Source: Sipunculus nudus (taxonomy: Eukaryota; Annelida; Sipuncula; Golfingiida; Sipunculidae). From it: DNA of 64,000 nt. Location: assembly GCA_026874595.1 (NCBI GenBank), contig CM049306.1, positions 40,302,019 through 40,366,018 on the forward strand. The letters are read 5' to 3'. The notes beneath the pieces were generated by a model. That model saw only the letters and a program-made list of their open reading frames with translations, was not told the DNA's origin and searched no databases. A program made the translations under genes and the position numbers. This document shows positions 12,223-24,095 of the stretch, in pieces (the first letter of the stretch is position 1; each line of letters starts with the position of its first letter).

Positions 12223-15200
12223 CTTTAAAAAGTAAATGCTCTGAATTTGGGTCTAGGATAATGCGTAACTGATTCAGGGGAAGTAAAGGAAACCCGCAAA
12301 AATTCGGATAAAAAGGGTGTTAAGTTATTTTTTTGTACGTACGAAAATATGTTAGAGCTTCACAATTTTATATACAAACCAATAACTTTTGCAACATGTT
12401 TCTGTTTACGTGATGCTTATTATTTTGAGGACATGTCTTTGAAATTCATAGATTTCGGTAACTGTAACTAAATATATTGATAACTTCATTGACCTTTTTT
12501 TTCTGTAGATTCGGTCGGTGTCCCCTGATGCGTCAACTATCCGTTGGTGTCATAATTGTCGGAAATATTCTTCCGTTCTGTTCCAATTATTTCACCTTCC
12601 TTCTCATGCGAGCTGCCTTGGCCATGTTTCTGGGAAATCTTACTATTATTACCTTCGCTATCGGTAAGTTTTTCATTAATTTATAATTTAGTGAAGTCTT
12701 GAACACCGATGTTTAAAATATCCCATTTGGCGGCCCGGGCGCTGATTGAATGATATCTTTGTCACTACAATGCAATCACTACTAAAAAAAAAAGGAATAC
12801 ACCTTGTCACGCTCTCAAGACATCGGAAATCTAACGCTTAAATACAAGCTCTCGATATATAGATTATGCGCTGTATAAAGAAACATATATCTTCAAATTT
12901 AAACGTTAAGAAACATTTAAATAAGGTTTGGGATATGACATTTTCATTCTTAGATTTCAGAAAAGACTTTAACAAATATCAGTTAAAACAATTGGACAAA
13001 AAAAAACGACACAATATGAATATACCTGTAATCCTTCCGACTCGGTACAACACACCACAAAACGTATTCCATCAAAATATGTCCACAGTCACAGTGCTAA
13101 TCCAACGCCAAGTAATGATAACACTATATCACACCATGCAAAGAATAATAAAAATGTAGTGATACACTGATGTCACTACTATAACAGTGAACCGTCAGTA
13201 TATTGTTTCGGTGATAAATAAATTTGTTCATACAATATTTAAATATTTCAAAACTATTTCCGTATATTTTTCTTCCTCCTACCTAAGGCTTTCGTTTCTT
13301 TTTTTAATGCAGCACTTGAACTGATCGGTGAAAGTCGGCGAACTTCAGTTGTTAGCGGAATGGAAGGGGCTTCCTCGTTTTTCTACGCTGGGTTGGCACT
13401 CCCGGCCTACTTCTTACGTGATCGACAAGTGTTTATGGTCTCTTTATCTGTGACCACCGTGCTACTGCTAATTCCAATATGGTGCGTCCTAAGTATATAA
13501 ATAATTTAAAAGTAAAGAGAGTGTATGAGTGGCGTCATCAATAGCGCCCGGAAGTGGTTGATATGGCAAGGATATCAATTATCACTTTAATACAGTGATA
13601 AATTAGTGGTAAAAAAATACCACTAAGAAATTTGCAGTAGCTAAATAAAACGTTAGCCGTTTGGCTAATTTGAATATCTGTAATGCAAATGACTGTGTAA
13701 TCCAAAAGAGGCAAAGAATAAGAAACTTATTATTGGAAGAGGTCTGTTCTTTACGAATGCTTCCTCGATCGTCCTGGCATCAGTCTTGCCAACTTTGAAT
13801 AAAAATAAATTCAAGTAAAGCTCCACGCTGTAATATGAGACATTTAAATCAGTTTTCATGATCGTATCAACATTCCAATTGTAAAGTTTTCTGCAGGTTT
13901 ATCCCCGAGTCGTTACATTGGCTCACTGCTAAAGGCCATCAAGAGAGGGCTCAGCGAAGCATCCAGAAAATAGCCAAGATAAATGGGAAAACATTCCCAC
14001 CGGGTCTTTACGTCACAGTAGAAGAGGTATATCATTGGGGGGGGGGGGGATATTTCTCAATAATAATGCAATATTATTGCCTGAATAAAAAAATAATTAA
14101 ATCAACCACGGGTAGTATCATGGACATCCGATATGACGATGATGATGATGATGATTAAAGGATTATTATATGGTGGGAATACGCCAGATTGCATCTAATT
14201 TGTTTAACTTCTAAATAAGAAGGCCCATATTAAGCCTATTTTCTGGCGAACACTTATCAAATACAACTATGTGTTCAAATAAATGTTTATATATTATAGT
14301 CTGGCACGCTGGTGTGAGAAACTTTTAATGTATTGAGATGTTTTATATTTTTCATTAATACTCTCTACTTTTTTTTTATAGAGCCTAAATTACTCCAAAT
14401 GGAGTCCTTTATTTTATATTGGCACTACTTTAATCCATTTTCTTCCCTGATAATATGGTTAATGGTTTTACAGGATAAAGAGAAAAGATCGTCAAATCTG
14501 AAGGATTTATTCCGCGCTCCTGTACTCAGAAGAGTGACTGTGATTTTGGGAATAAACGGGTAAGTTTATCAGCTATCTGTTTGATCCCTGCCAGGTTTAG
14601 ACTAAGGTATCCTAAAAACAGACGGTTAATTCAATTGAAAGTTGCTCGGTATTTTCAAAGAATGTTGGAGCATATTCATAAAGCGTTCAGTAAGGAACAG
14701 TGACAACAACCATAACCAGTACACTCACACACATATCTTTTTACGTCACCACTTCCTGTGATCATATGAGACACAACAGATGGCGCTGTGGTCGTATAGG
14801 TGCATTGACAAATATGCCTCGGAAGTGCCATCCGTTTTAAAGTTTCAGATAAAAGATATGTCTGTGATCTCTGTTCACCATTAATTCAAAACCTCTGCTC
14901 CGTTAGGTGCTTATTATACCATGGAGATAAAAATAATATTGGATTCAATCCAGTTCTTATTGAATCTCCTTTAAGTTGATATTATACGTAATAACCGTGT
15001 ATTCTTCAGATTTGTGAACGGAATTACCTATTATGCGATCGCTTAGAACATGGCAGATTACCATGGTAACCTGTATCTGGACGTGTTCTTTGCGGGTCTG
15101 GTTGAGATACCCGCCTACCTACACATTATCCCCGTACTATCTAAGGTAGGAAGACAGCGGGGCCTGATAATCTGTACCCTGGCTGGCGTTGTTGTTCTTC

Positions 15201-17882
15201 TTACCCTTATTGTAAGTATACGCTGTGTCCCTACGGTTCGTCATTTGATTAAAACATTACGACAGGGCCTGGGCTCTGATTTATACCTTACTACAGTATA
15301 TATTATTTCACCGTAGTTGATCTGGTTATCAAGCGCAAAGTATACAATGCGGTGTGAGTTTAACCTACGGATTGAATAGATCTGTCCAAATACGTTCAGG
15401 CAATTATTACTTATGTAGCATGAAGACACTGAATTACCCCTACACGTTATCGTTAATACACATTTTTTATATTCCATTTGGGTCAAAATAACAGCTGAAT
15501 AATCAGTATGTCCGAATGTATAGTAACTAGAAAATGAGAATCATCAGAATCCACCACTATCTAAGCTGAATGCTATATCTTTCTAATAGCTTTATAAAAT
15601 ATCATGAGATAAGAGGTGGAATTACAACTTGATGATATAATATAATAACACGTGTTAATGTGTTTTAAGTATTTTACTATACACATACATTTACTTATGG
15701 AGCAGAAAGTCTACTACGATTTTCAAATCATCAGTTTTTTTTATATTTTTTTTCTAACAATCGTAAATGAAGCACTTATAATGCATTTTATCAAATGGAT
15801 GCGAATGACATCACCTGTATATAAAGCTTTAAGTATAGTTTCTTTCTTTTGCTCATTATTCTTATTCTGCGGAAAGTTTCATGGACATTGGGATTAAGGT
15901 GGGAGAAAGGACATCGAATTATAAAAGTTCACATATCTTTTCTGTCACTGAAATTCAGATGAGGTTATTGGAAAAACTATTTTGGTGATGATTGGAAAGT
16001 TTGCAATTACGATGTCTTTCAGCGCCGCCAACCAGTTTGACCTAGAGCTCTACCCGACGGTCATTCGCTCCAGTGGTCTACATTGGTTTGTTAACGCCAG
16101 TCGGCTTGGAAGCTTAACTGCACCATTCCTACCGCTGATCGTAAGTTCAAGCTAGACAGAGAGGGTGTACCTCCACCACCAACTTTTTGTAGTTTCATAT
16201 ACCTCAACCAGATGTCACTCAGTTTCGTCGTGGTAGTTGGATCCTTGATCAAGTTTGCCCTCTCACGATACAGACTATACGTCTGTTTGGATAGGGGTAT
16301 TCATTTGTATCCTCAGACAAAAACGGGGAAACAATGATTAAAGCCAGTAACGCAGCCGACGACGCCGCAGAAGAATCATGTTAGCGAGTTAACTCAAAAA
16401 TATTTTACGGATCTTTTATTTAACTTGACATGTGAAACGATACTTGTATAAAATGGGGTAATGACTTTATTATAAGAGTGACCTTGAATAGGTCAATTGT
16501 TTTTCATAAATCATATAGAATCTTAAATATATCAAGAAAGTTTGCTTGGATTGATCAAAAAATCAATTTGACGGAAGATTTTTGATAGCTTCGTCTTGTA
16601 CAGGGTATTAGTGGCTCCATCTGTTATCCTTTTCTTGTTACGCGCTTTTTATGCCAATATCATAGCTACTTGACAGTACTGTAAGCTTTATAAGTTATAA
16701 ATTTATGGACAGATTTATTTTTTTTCATATAATGCAGATGTATACATATGGGATATAGAATTAAGTAAATTGGGTCATGCCCTTTACAATGTGACTTCTG
16801 AGTGGCCTTTACCTTGAATATTTCCATATTTGGTGAAAAACAAAAAAAAACCTTGCTTCTCAAGTGGATAGATGTGTTTCTGAAAATCAAAATGAAAGAT
16901 GTTAGATGAGCAGTTCCCAAAAGGTTTTAAACCTGTGACTTAGACTTTTCAAGGTCAAATCTGCCGATTTATTGGATTTTGTTAACCAAATAACTTTTTA
17001 ACTGCTTTATCTTTTTTAAATGTGATTCACCGATATTTTCCACGAATATGGCGGATATTATTTCAAGACTAATGACCTCGACAAAAACAAAGTAAAACCT
17101 GTAGAAACTTTGGATTTTTTAAACCCAATCAATTTTAAATAACTGGAATTTTTGTTCTACAAATTTGATAAATGGTTTGTCAAGTGTCAGCATATCCTTC
17201 TTATGAAGTGGGTCTATTTTAGAAGTGCGTATGCATTAATTGTCTAGGGATACTACGGCATCTCCGATATTAGAAATGTCTTGTCAAATATGTCATCATA
17301 TTTTATTAAACATGTTTTATTTTTTTCCAGGGAGGAATATGGCCTGAATTAATTTGTGGCGTTATTCCTTCCCGAAACTCGAGACTTTCCACTACCATCG
17401 AGTGATCGAGTTCGGAAGAGGCGGACAGAAGGGTCCGCAGTCACCAAATAAGGTTTGTTAACATTAAACTGAACCTACATGATAGGATTTTCAGATGTCA
17501 ATTTATTTGTTAAATGGGATGTCACATAAATCTTGAATATACCAATGTCGTCCTTTATTGATACAGAATCCAAAATCTTAAAACTAAACTGCATTAACCC
17601 AAGTTTCTGCAACAGTTGCAAAATTTCCTACAAAACGTCCGTTGTTTACCTTAAATTTTTGCTTGTGACAATATCATGGTATGTTTTATTGATTCATTAT
17701 TTTGGTCTGAAAAAAAAATCATCTGATTTTAATCACTGTCCTTTTCATGAGACATCTGAAGATGTATTTCTTGGTATTTCAGAAACTTTTTCAAGAACAT
17801 GAAACAACCATCAATTAAGCTTCCTGAAGAAGTGGTGCTAAATGATATCAATAATATAAACTATGTCAAGTGTTGCTTATAA
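10170..17882 (+). pseudogene. SLC22 transporter copy A, decayed
   Basis: Ten exons: 10170-10586, 11400-11503, 12509-12663, 13313-13481, 13897-14026, 14474-14559, 15010-15211, 15959-16140, 17331-17452 and 17783-17882. Exons 1-6 are open and carry SLC22 marks: a first helix, a large extracellular loop with three N-glycosylation sequons, WDMVCDR, FGRC (FGRR in the sister copies) and PESLHWL. Exon 7 has TAG at 15044-15046 where copies B and C have a Trp codon, and 13 bases are missing, including the last bases before the donor, so the junction with exon 8 is out of frame. Exon 9 is 122 bp instead of 143, losing part of helix 12, and soon reaches a stop. Exon 10 lacks the usual TGA and would read on to TAA. 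A truncated protein of about 365 residues is the most it could make; a pseudogene is likelier. Confidence 0.85.
12170..12222. repeat. TA microsatellite in copy A intron 2
   Basis: TA repeats with two CATA interruptions. The equivalent place in copy B (26135-26150) has only a short run. Confidence 0.9.
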
Positions 17883-18450
17883 CGAAGAATGAAGAAAATG
17901 ACTATCGGCGAAAAAAATACATTGTAATATATGTGATTATGACAGACCAGGACTATATTTTACATAAGCATTAATTAAAAATGATTGATCTCAGATATAG
18001 TCAGTTCCGAAATATGCATGCTATTTGGCTAAGCCAATAAGGGTATTTAGTAAAATTACATGAACTGTGGGATTATACATATTCAATCACCCTAGCAATG
18101 GATTTAACACATACCATGATTTGAACCACAAAATGTTGCCAAGGAATGTTAACATGTTAAAGTTTGAAAAATAAAATTAACACATTATAATTTCTATAGA
18201 TATCATAATTATAAATGACATATATATTGCAAGTGCTACAGTGGTTGTCAGTGTAATTGACTGTATTTCTAATATTAACCATACTAATAAGAGTACATTG
18301 ATCAATGGTTTCAAACTGCAAGGTACATTTTTCATGATTTATGACATTTCCTTTAATTAGTGTTCATGCCTGGTATAATTCGATTACGCAGTAATCTGTA
18401 GGAATTACACAACTTCATAAAATTTCAAGATGGAGAACTATTCTTCCTAT
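17883..18450 (+). other. 3' flank of copy A
   Basis: Non-coding and collinear with 31830-32430 downstream of copy B. An AATAAA is present near 18169-18174 in copy A but its use as a polyadenylation signal is not established, because the copy B equivalent lacks it. Confidence 0.45.
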
Positions 18451-18589
18451 TGAATGATGGTGAATGGGTTTCCTTGACTTGTTATGATAGACATTGGGGG
18501 CTGCATGCGGAAGAGTTGAGAGATATTTACCTCCACCAAGCGGAGCAAAGAGTTTTTGGTGGCGTTGGTATTTGCTTGCCAAAAACAAA

Positions 18590-20650
18590 GATTTCGGCAA
18601 GCATATTGATCAGTTATGTATGTTTGTGTGTTTGTGTGTTTGTCTGTGTGCGCTCTACAGATCGCAATTTTGCACCAATCGCTTTCAATCTTACACAGTC
18701 GGTATATAATCAGAAGTCCTGGAAGCCTTTGGTTTGGTTTCCTCATTTTAATTGTCATTGCAATGCATTTCTTCTGGTGTGAAGCTGCCTCACATTTGTC
18801 GTAACCACGGCAACGCATTTTCGGGCAAAATAATGATATTCGGAAAAAAATGGACTAACTTTTCTAACTTTGTCAGTTTTGAGGCTAGAGAGGTCTAGTT
18901 TTATGCATTATATAGCATTCAAAAAGTACTGCAAGATTTTATTAAAAATCTCGAATATCTCGTAGGGTTACTTGTCAAACGAGATTTTCCGAGATTTCAT
19001 CCATCCTGCCCTGGAGGCCACAGTTTGACAGTGATAATTTTGTAACTGCCATATCTTAAGCCCTAAACTAGCATCTCAAATTTGTTTTTATTACGGACGC
19101 TAGGGGGTGCTGGATTCCAAATACTGCAACATATCATTGTTTGACCATATTTCCAAAACTATAAACCTTACCTATGTAAAATAAAGCTGATTTTGTTCTT
19201 CTGGTCCTCTACCATAACCTGGTCTAGTCGACTGGTCTTGTCAGTATGTCTGTTTGTTTGTCAGTTGTCCTCAATTTCACCTACGTGATGGTTCTTGCCT
19301 TTTTTATTGAACATTATAAAGGAAACAGTTCTGCTGGAATTCTTTTGAAACTGATACATCTTATGTCCTACACTTATACCCCGATATTGATTTTTCATTT
19401 ACCTGATATGGTCGCTAGGGGGGCGCTGCACTGGAAACACCACCAGATATTATTTTTTTTTAATATATATCTAATACTATGAGCCTCAACTACATAAACT
19501 ATAGCTTGTTGTTTTCCTCTGAGTTTTTTTTTTATAACCTGGTTAAGTCATCTGGTCTCAATCTTGTGTCACTTTGTCATTATGTCTGACTGTTTGTCAG
19601 TTGTCAATTCGACTGCTTGCTGTTATTGCGTCTTACAGTTAGCAATCTACATGCCACAATTTTGCAAGAATCCTTTTGAAACTAGTAAACCTTATGTCTA
19701 ACCTCACGAAACAGATTATATGATTTCCGGATATGGCCGCTAGTGGGCTGCATTGGGAACAATACCAGATATTAATTGTTGACCATATCTCCAAAACTAT
19801 GAACCTCAACTTCATAAATTATAATTTATTTTCTTCCTCTGAGTCTTATTTTTTTTTTTCATAACATGGTCAAGTCATCTGGTCTAAATTTTGTGCCACT
19901 TTGTCAGTATGTTTGACTGATTGTCAGTTGACAGTTTTGCAGGAATCCTTTTGAAACTTGTTCATCTTATGTCTATCACCCACATATCTCGAAATGAATT
20001 TTTCATGTTTGGGATAAGGCCGCTAAAGGGCTTTGCATACGAACCTCGGCAACATATCATATTTCGCCATATCTCCAAATCTATAAAACTCAGTTAGATA
20101 ATCTATAGCTTATTTTCTTCCTCACATAACCTTTATGATTTAGTCATCTGGTCTCAACCGCGTATCACTTTGTCAGTATGCCTGTCTGTTTGTCTGTGGT
20201 CCTCAGTTTTGCATGCTTGCTGGTTCTGCATCTCTCAGTTAGCAATCTACAGGCCACAGTTTTGCTGGAATCCTTTGAAATTTGTACATCTTTTTTTCTA
20301 AAAATTATATCTCGAAAGCGAATTTTAAATTTCGGGATATGACCACTAGGAGACGCTGCAGTAGAAGCTCCACAACATATCATTCTTTGGCCATATCTCC
20401 AAAAATATAAACCTAACCTACACAAACTATAGCCATTTTGCTCCTCTTCATCTTCCTAACTTTTATCTGGTAATCTCAGATGTGTCAGTATGTCTATCTG
20501 TTCGTCTTTTGTTGTCAACTTTCTCAGCTTGCTTTTTCTTTTGTCTGATGTCATTCTACAGGCCACAACTTCTCAGCAATCGCTCTCAGAGTCAATCATT
20601 TTAGAGAAAACCGACAGTTTGTTCTGTCTGTCGGTCTGTCTGTCATTTTA
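18590..20650 (+). repeat. TG-rich tandem array, unit about 265-330 bp
   Basis: At least five degenerate units follow one another. Each has a CATCTGGTCT-type lead, a TGTCAGTATGTCTGTTTGTC stretch, CTACAGGCCACAATTTTGC-type sequence, GAATCCTTTTGAAACTTGTACATC, a GATATGGCCGCTAG block and CATATCTCCAAAACTATAAAC. Unit starts fall near 19205, 19534, 19859, 20124 and 20452. Fragments of open frame pass through each unit but stops are frequent. Shorter versions lie downstream of copy B. Confidence 0.8.
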
Positions 20651-20684
20651 ACTTCCGGTAAGCGCTCGAACTCTGGTCCTCTAG

Positions 20685-20900
20685 TCTGTCTGTTAGCAAC
20701 ATTACCCAAAAAGTTGTTCACGGATTTTGCTATGATTTTCAGGATAGCTCAACAATCATACAAGGAACGGCAAACTAAATTTTGGGCATGATCTGGATAA
20801 CCATCTGGATCATGGATTTTTTCTAAGAAAATACTGCATTTCGGACAATGCTATATTTTGGTAAAGAGCTGCCTTGTTAACTTTGTAGTCCCTTGATTGC
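20685..20900 (+). repeat. TG-family repeat, AACATTACCCAAAAAG type
   Basis: TCTGTCTGTTAGCAACATTAC, then AAAAAGTTGTTCACGGATTTT and GATTTTCAGGATAGC. The same module sits at 33158-33370 after copy B, so it belongs to the duplicated unit. A related module is at 4356-4520. Confidence 0.65.
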
Positions 20901-20945
20901 GTTCAGTATCAGTAATTCATAACGTTCAGTGGCTGTCATGCTGTG

Positions 20946-21894
20946 TTAAGCACACATTTCTGACAATAATGTATGGGAGAATGAGCTGCCTCTCATGTGT
21001 GCAAATTTTTATTAATAATGAATGATATTATTAATAATAGCATTCTTTGAACATACAAGATCTTATTATTTATATTAAATGGTTATCATTTACCTTTCGA
21101 TTTGCCATCCAAAGTGGGCCTGTGGTTCACGAAGGGTTTTTTCGCGCGATAATTCCCCTATTTTATCGTGAATTAGTTACTCTCACACACAAACATGCAA
21201 CTACAGTATTATTGCCCGTTAATAATATCGCTTGAAAACGTGCACCTTGTTACTCTTAACATATCTTTCCATTCTTAGAAGACCGTTGTGAATACATAAT
21301 GAAGTACTTCCAAGAGCTAAATAAAAATGGACTCGTCACTCGTGTATGTATGGTCCGTTTGGGGGGGGGGGGGGGTTGGGGGTTGTTCAGACCCCTGGAT
21401 ATCTCATCTGGATACGCCATAAATAAACTACACGGAGTAAAGAACATAAAAAACGGCTTGAGGGATTCTTATGTCCCATTTTTGACCGAATGACTGATGC
21501 GAACAGCCTGCTGCTGCCTAGTTCAATATGTTTATCCAAGTTGAAAAGGCCCCCCCCCCCCCCGCTGGAAACACTGTTTAATAATTTAAAAAATTACATT
21601 ATTTTCATCAAACAAATATCACTCTTTCAACTGAAAAAAAACAAAGCTGAAAATCTAAGGAAACGTTACAAGAAAAGCGTTGGACTACACCATGATCATG
21701 CATTTTTTTACGATTTTTTAAAAATGATTTGTCGGTCAATTTCAAGTTATCAAGGTGGTGGAGCATCGGATGATTTACTAGAATCTGTTGATAATGATCT
21801 GGATGTTGAGGATGTGTGTCGGCCCAACATTTTCCATAACTTGCAGGGTTTTACAATAAAAAGTAACAAGTATACCAAAACGATAGGGCCTATT
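20946..21894. other. Unique insert between unit A and the exon 8 relic
   Basis: This stretch has no counterpart in units B and C. It contains a G tract (21361-21374) and a C tract (21550-21562). A 160-residue open frame (21490-21972) crosses from this insert into SLC22 intron 7 sequence, so it is chimeric and probably not a gene. Nothing here was recognised. Confidence 0.5.
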
Positions 21895-23307
21895 CTTTTA
21901 TTTATTCTTTGCTACAGTATGTATTGCTTCACCGTAGTTGGTCTGGTTATCAAGCGCCAAAGTGCGGTGTAAGCTTTACCTACGGTTCGTTGGACAGATC
22001 TGTCCAAATAAGTTTAGGCACTTATTACTAATGTTACATGAAGACAATAAATTACCCCTACATATAATCATTTATACACATTTTAGATTCCATTGGGATC
22101 AAAATAATTGCTGAATAATCAGTATGTTCGAATGTATGGTAACTAGAAAATTAGATTATCAGAAATCCACCACTATCTTAGCTGAATTCTATATCTCTTA
22201 AATAGCTTTATAAAAATACATTGATTTATGGAGCAGAAAAGTCTACTACGATTTTAAAATCATCAGTTATTTAATTATTTTTCTAGCAACTGTAAATGAA
22301 GCATTTATAATGCATATTATGAAAAGGAGACGAATCACTTGTTAAAAAAGCAGTAAGTTTCTATCTTTCGCCTATTTTATTAATTCTGCGGAAAGTTTCG
22401 TTAACATTGGAATTTAAGTGGGTTGACAGGACATCGAATTTAAACAGTTTTTTTCTATCACTGAAAGTATAATGAGGTAATTGGAAAAATAACTATTTTG
22501 GTGATCATTGGTAAGTTTGCAAAAACAATGTCCTTCAATGCCGCCTACCAGTTTGACGTAGAGCTCTACCCGACGGTCATTCGCTCCAGTGGTCTACACT
22601 GGTCTGCTAACGCCTGCCGGCTTGGAAGCTTAACGGTACTATTTCTACCGCTCACCGTAAGTATAAACTAGACGAACGAGTGCGTATCTCCACCACCATC
22701 TGTTTGTAGTACCAAATACCTAAAACCGGGTGTCACTCAGTTTCGTCGTAGTAGTTGGATATAGGATCAAGTTTGCTTCTCTCCCGATACAGATTATACG
22801 TAATAGGATTAGAGAGGGGTTCTTTGGTCGGGAATACTGTGATTTAAGCCTGTACCGCCAACGACGACCCAGCAGAAAGCTCATGCTAGCAAGGTAACTC
22901 AAAAATATTTCACGGGTCTTTATCAAACTTGACATATGGACAGATATGGATTAGATGACGAAAATTATATAAAATGGTACATTGACCTTTACTATAAGAG
23001 TGACCTTGAATAGGTCAATTTTTTATAAACATCACATAAAATGTTAAATATATCAAGAAAGCCTCCATGGATTGATCCAAAATAAATTTGATGGAAGATT
23101 TTGGATAGTTTCGCCTTTTACAGGAGGCAAGCAGCTCCATCTATTATTCTTGTCTTGTTTACGCGCTTTTTGATGCCCCATCATAGCTAATTGACAGTAC
23201 TGTGAGCCTTATAAGTGACAAACTTATGGACAGATTTCTTAAATATTATGCAGATGCATATATATGGGATATAGGATGAAGTAAATTGGGGCATGCCCTT
23301 TGATTTT
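21895..23307 (+). pseudogene. SLC22 relic segment: intron 7, exon 8 and part of intron 8
   Basis: Begins in sequence matching intron 7 of the other copies (near 15290) and ends inside intron 8, where it joins the 5' flank of copy B directly. The exon 8 equivalent is 22472-22656. It stays open and keeps ELYPTVIRSSGLHW and the ACRLGS element, with one extra codon, but the acceptor is destroyed: copies A-C have TTCAG before ATGAGG while the relic has GTATA. The donor GTAAGT is intact. A single exon without partners cannot make a transporter. Confidence 0.85.
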
Positions 23308-24095
23308 GTTCGTTGGCCCTTCCCCGAAATGCCAAAACAACTGCATGAGATTCCTTTCGGATTGCGTGAATTATGTAATGAACAAACACACAAGAACGAG
23401 TATGAACGCATACTCTAATGACGGAGGGAAAGTAAAGCAATTATGTTATTGGTACCTATGTTTTGCTCATCAAAGAAAAATTAATTTAAAATTATAATCC
23501 TTTTAATATCTTAAACCACTGGCGAATGTCATGATTTTTATTTCCATACAATATTTCTTGACATAGAGTTAATGATGGTGCATGTATTCAGGTTATGAGA
23601 GCGAAAACAGAGAGTAAAGTCCGCTGATACTCCCATTAATGTATTACTAACCACTCGCTTATCACGTATAATGTAAAAATAAATTGAAAACTTCACGAGC
23701 TTGGGTACAAGCTCGTTTACGTTTTTGTTTGAAAATATGTACAAGTGATAAAGCTTATCAAGGTACAAATGATTTAATTCTGATACAAACAATCCATTAT
23801 ACACGCACAAAAATGACAGTAAGGTGAAAAATCCATGTGTCACGATATGGACCTGATAAAGGTCGGTTATTTTTGTCATTTTAAAATGTGTATAACTGAT
23901 CAACTTATCAATTTGAGCATGGTTTATTTGTATGCGTGTAATGTTTTTAGTGTGTGAGACTGCGCGTTCAAAGTCTGCGTCATTGTAACCCATACATTAT
24001 GGACTTAACACCTGTAAATCCGCCGTTCCTGCTGGGTAATATAACTGAAACCATCAAACTGCGGCCATCTGAGCTACACCAAAGTAAACAACATA

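Larger units (their letters stand above)
8880..20945 (+). repeat. SLC22 tandem duplication unit A
   Basis: Similarity to the unit starting near 33415 begins at about 8880 and continues through the upstream region, all ten exons, the introns and the TG-rich 3' array, ending near 20945 where the unit B equivalent ends near 33412. The unit is about 12 kb here and about 10 kb in unit B, the difference lying mainly in the longer 3' array. Confidence 0.75.

Noticed and set aside
15050-15316. Exon 7 ATG frame of copy A as a separate small gene
   Set aside because: It is the interior of SLC22 exon 7 after the TAG codon, read on into intron 7.
21490-21972. 160-residue open frame
   Set aside because: It starts in unique insert sequence, passes a C tract and ends in SLC22 intron 7 sequence, so it is a chance chimera.
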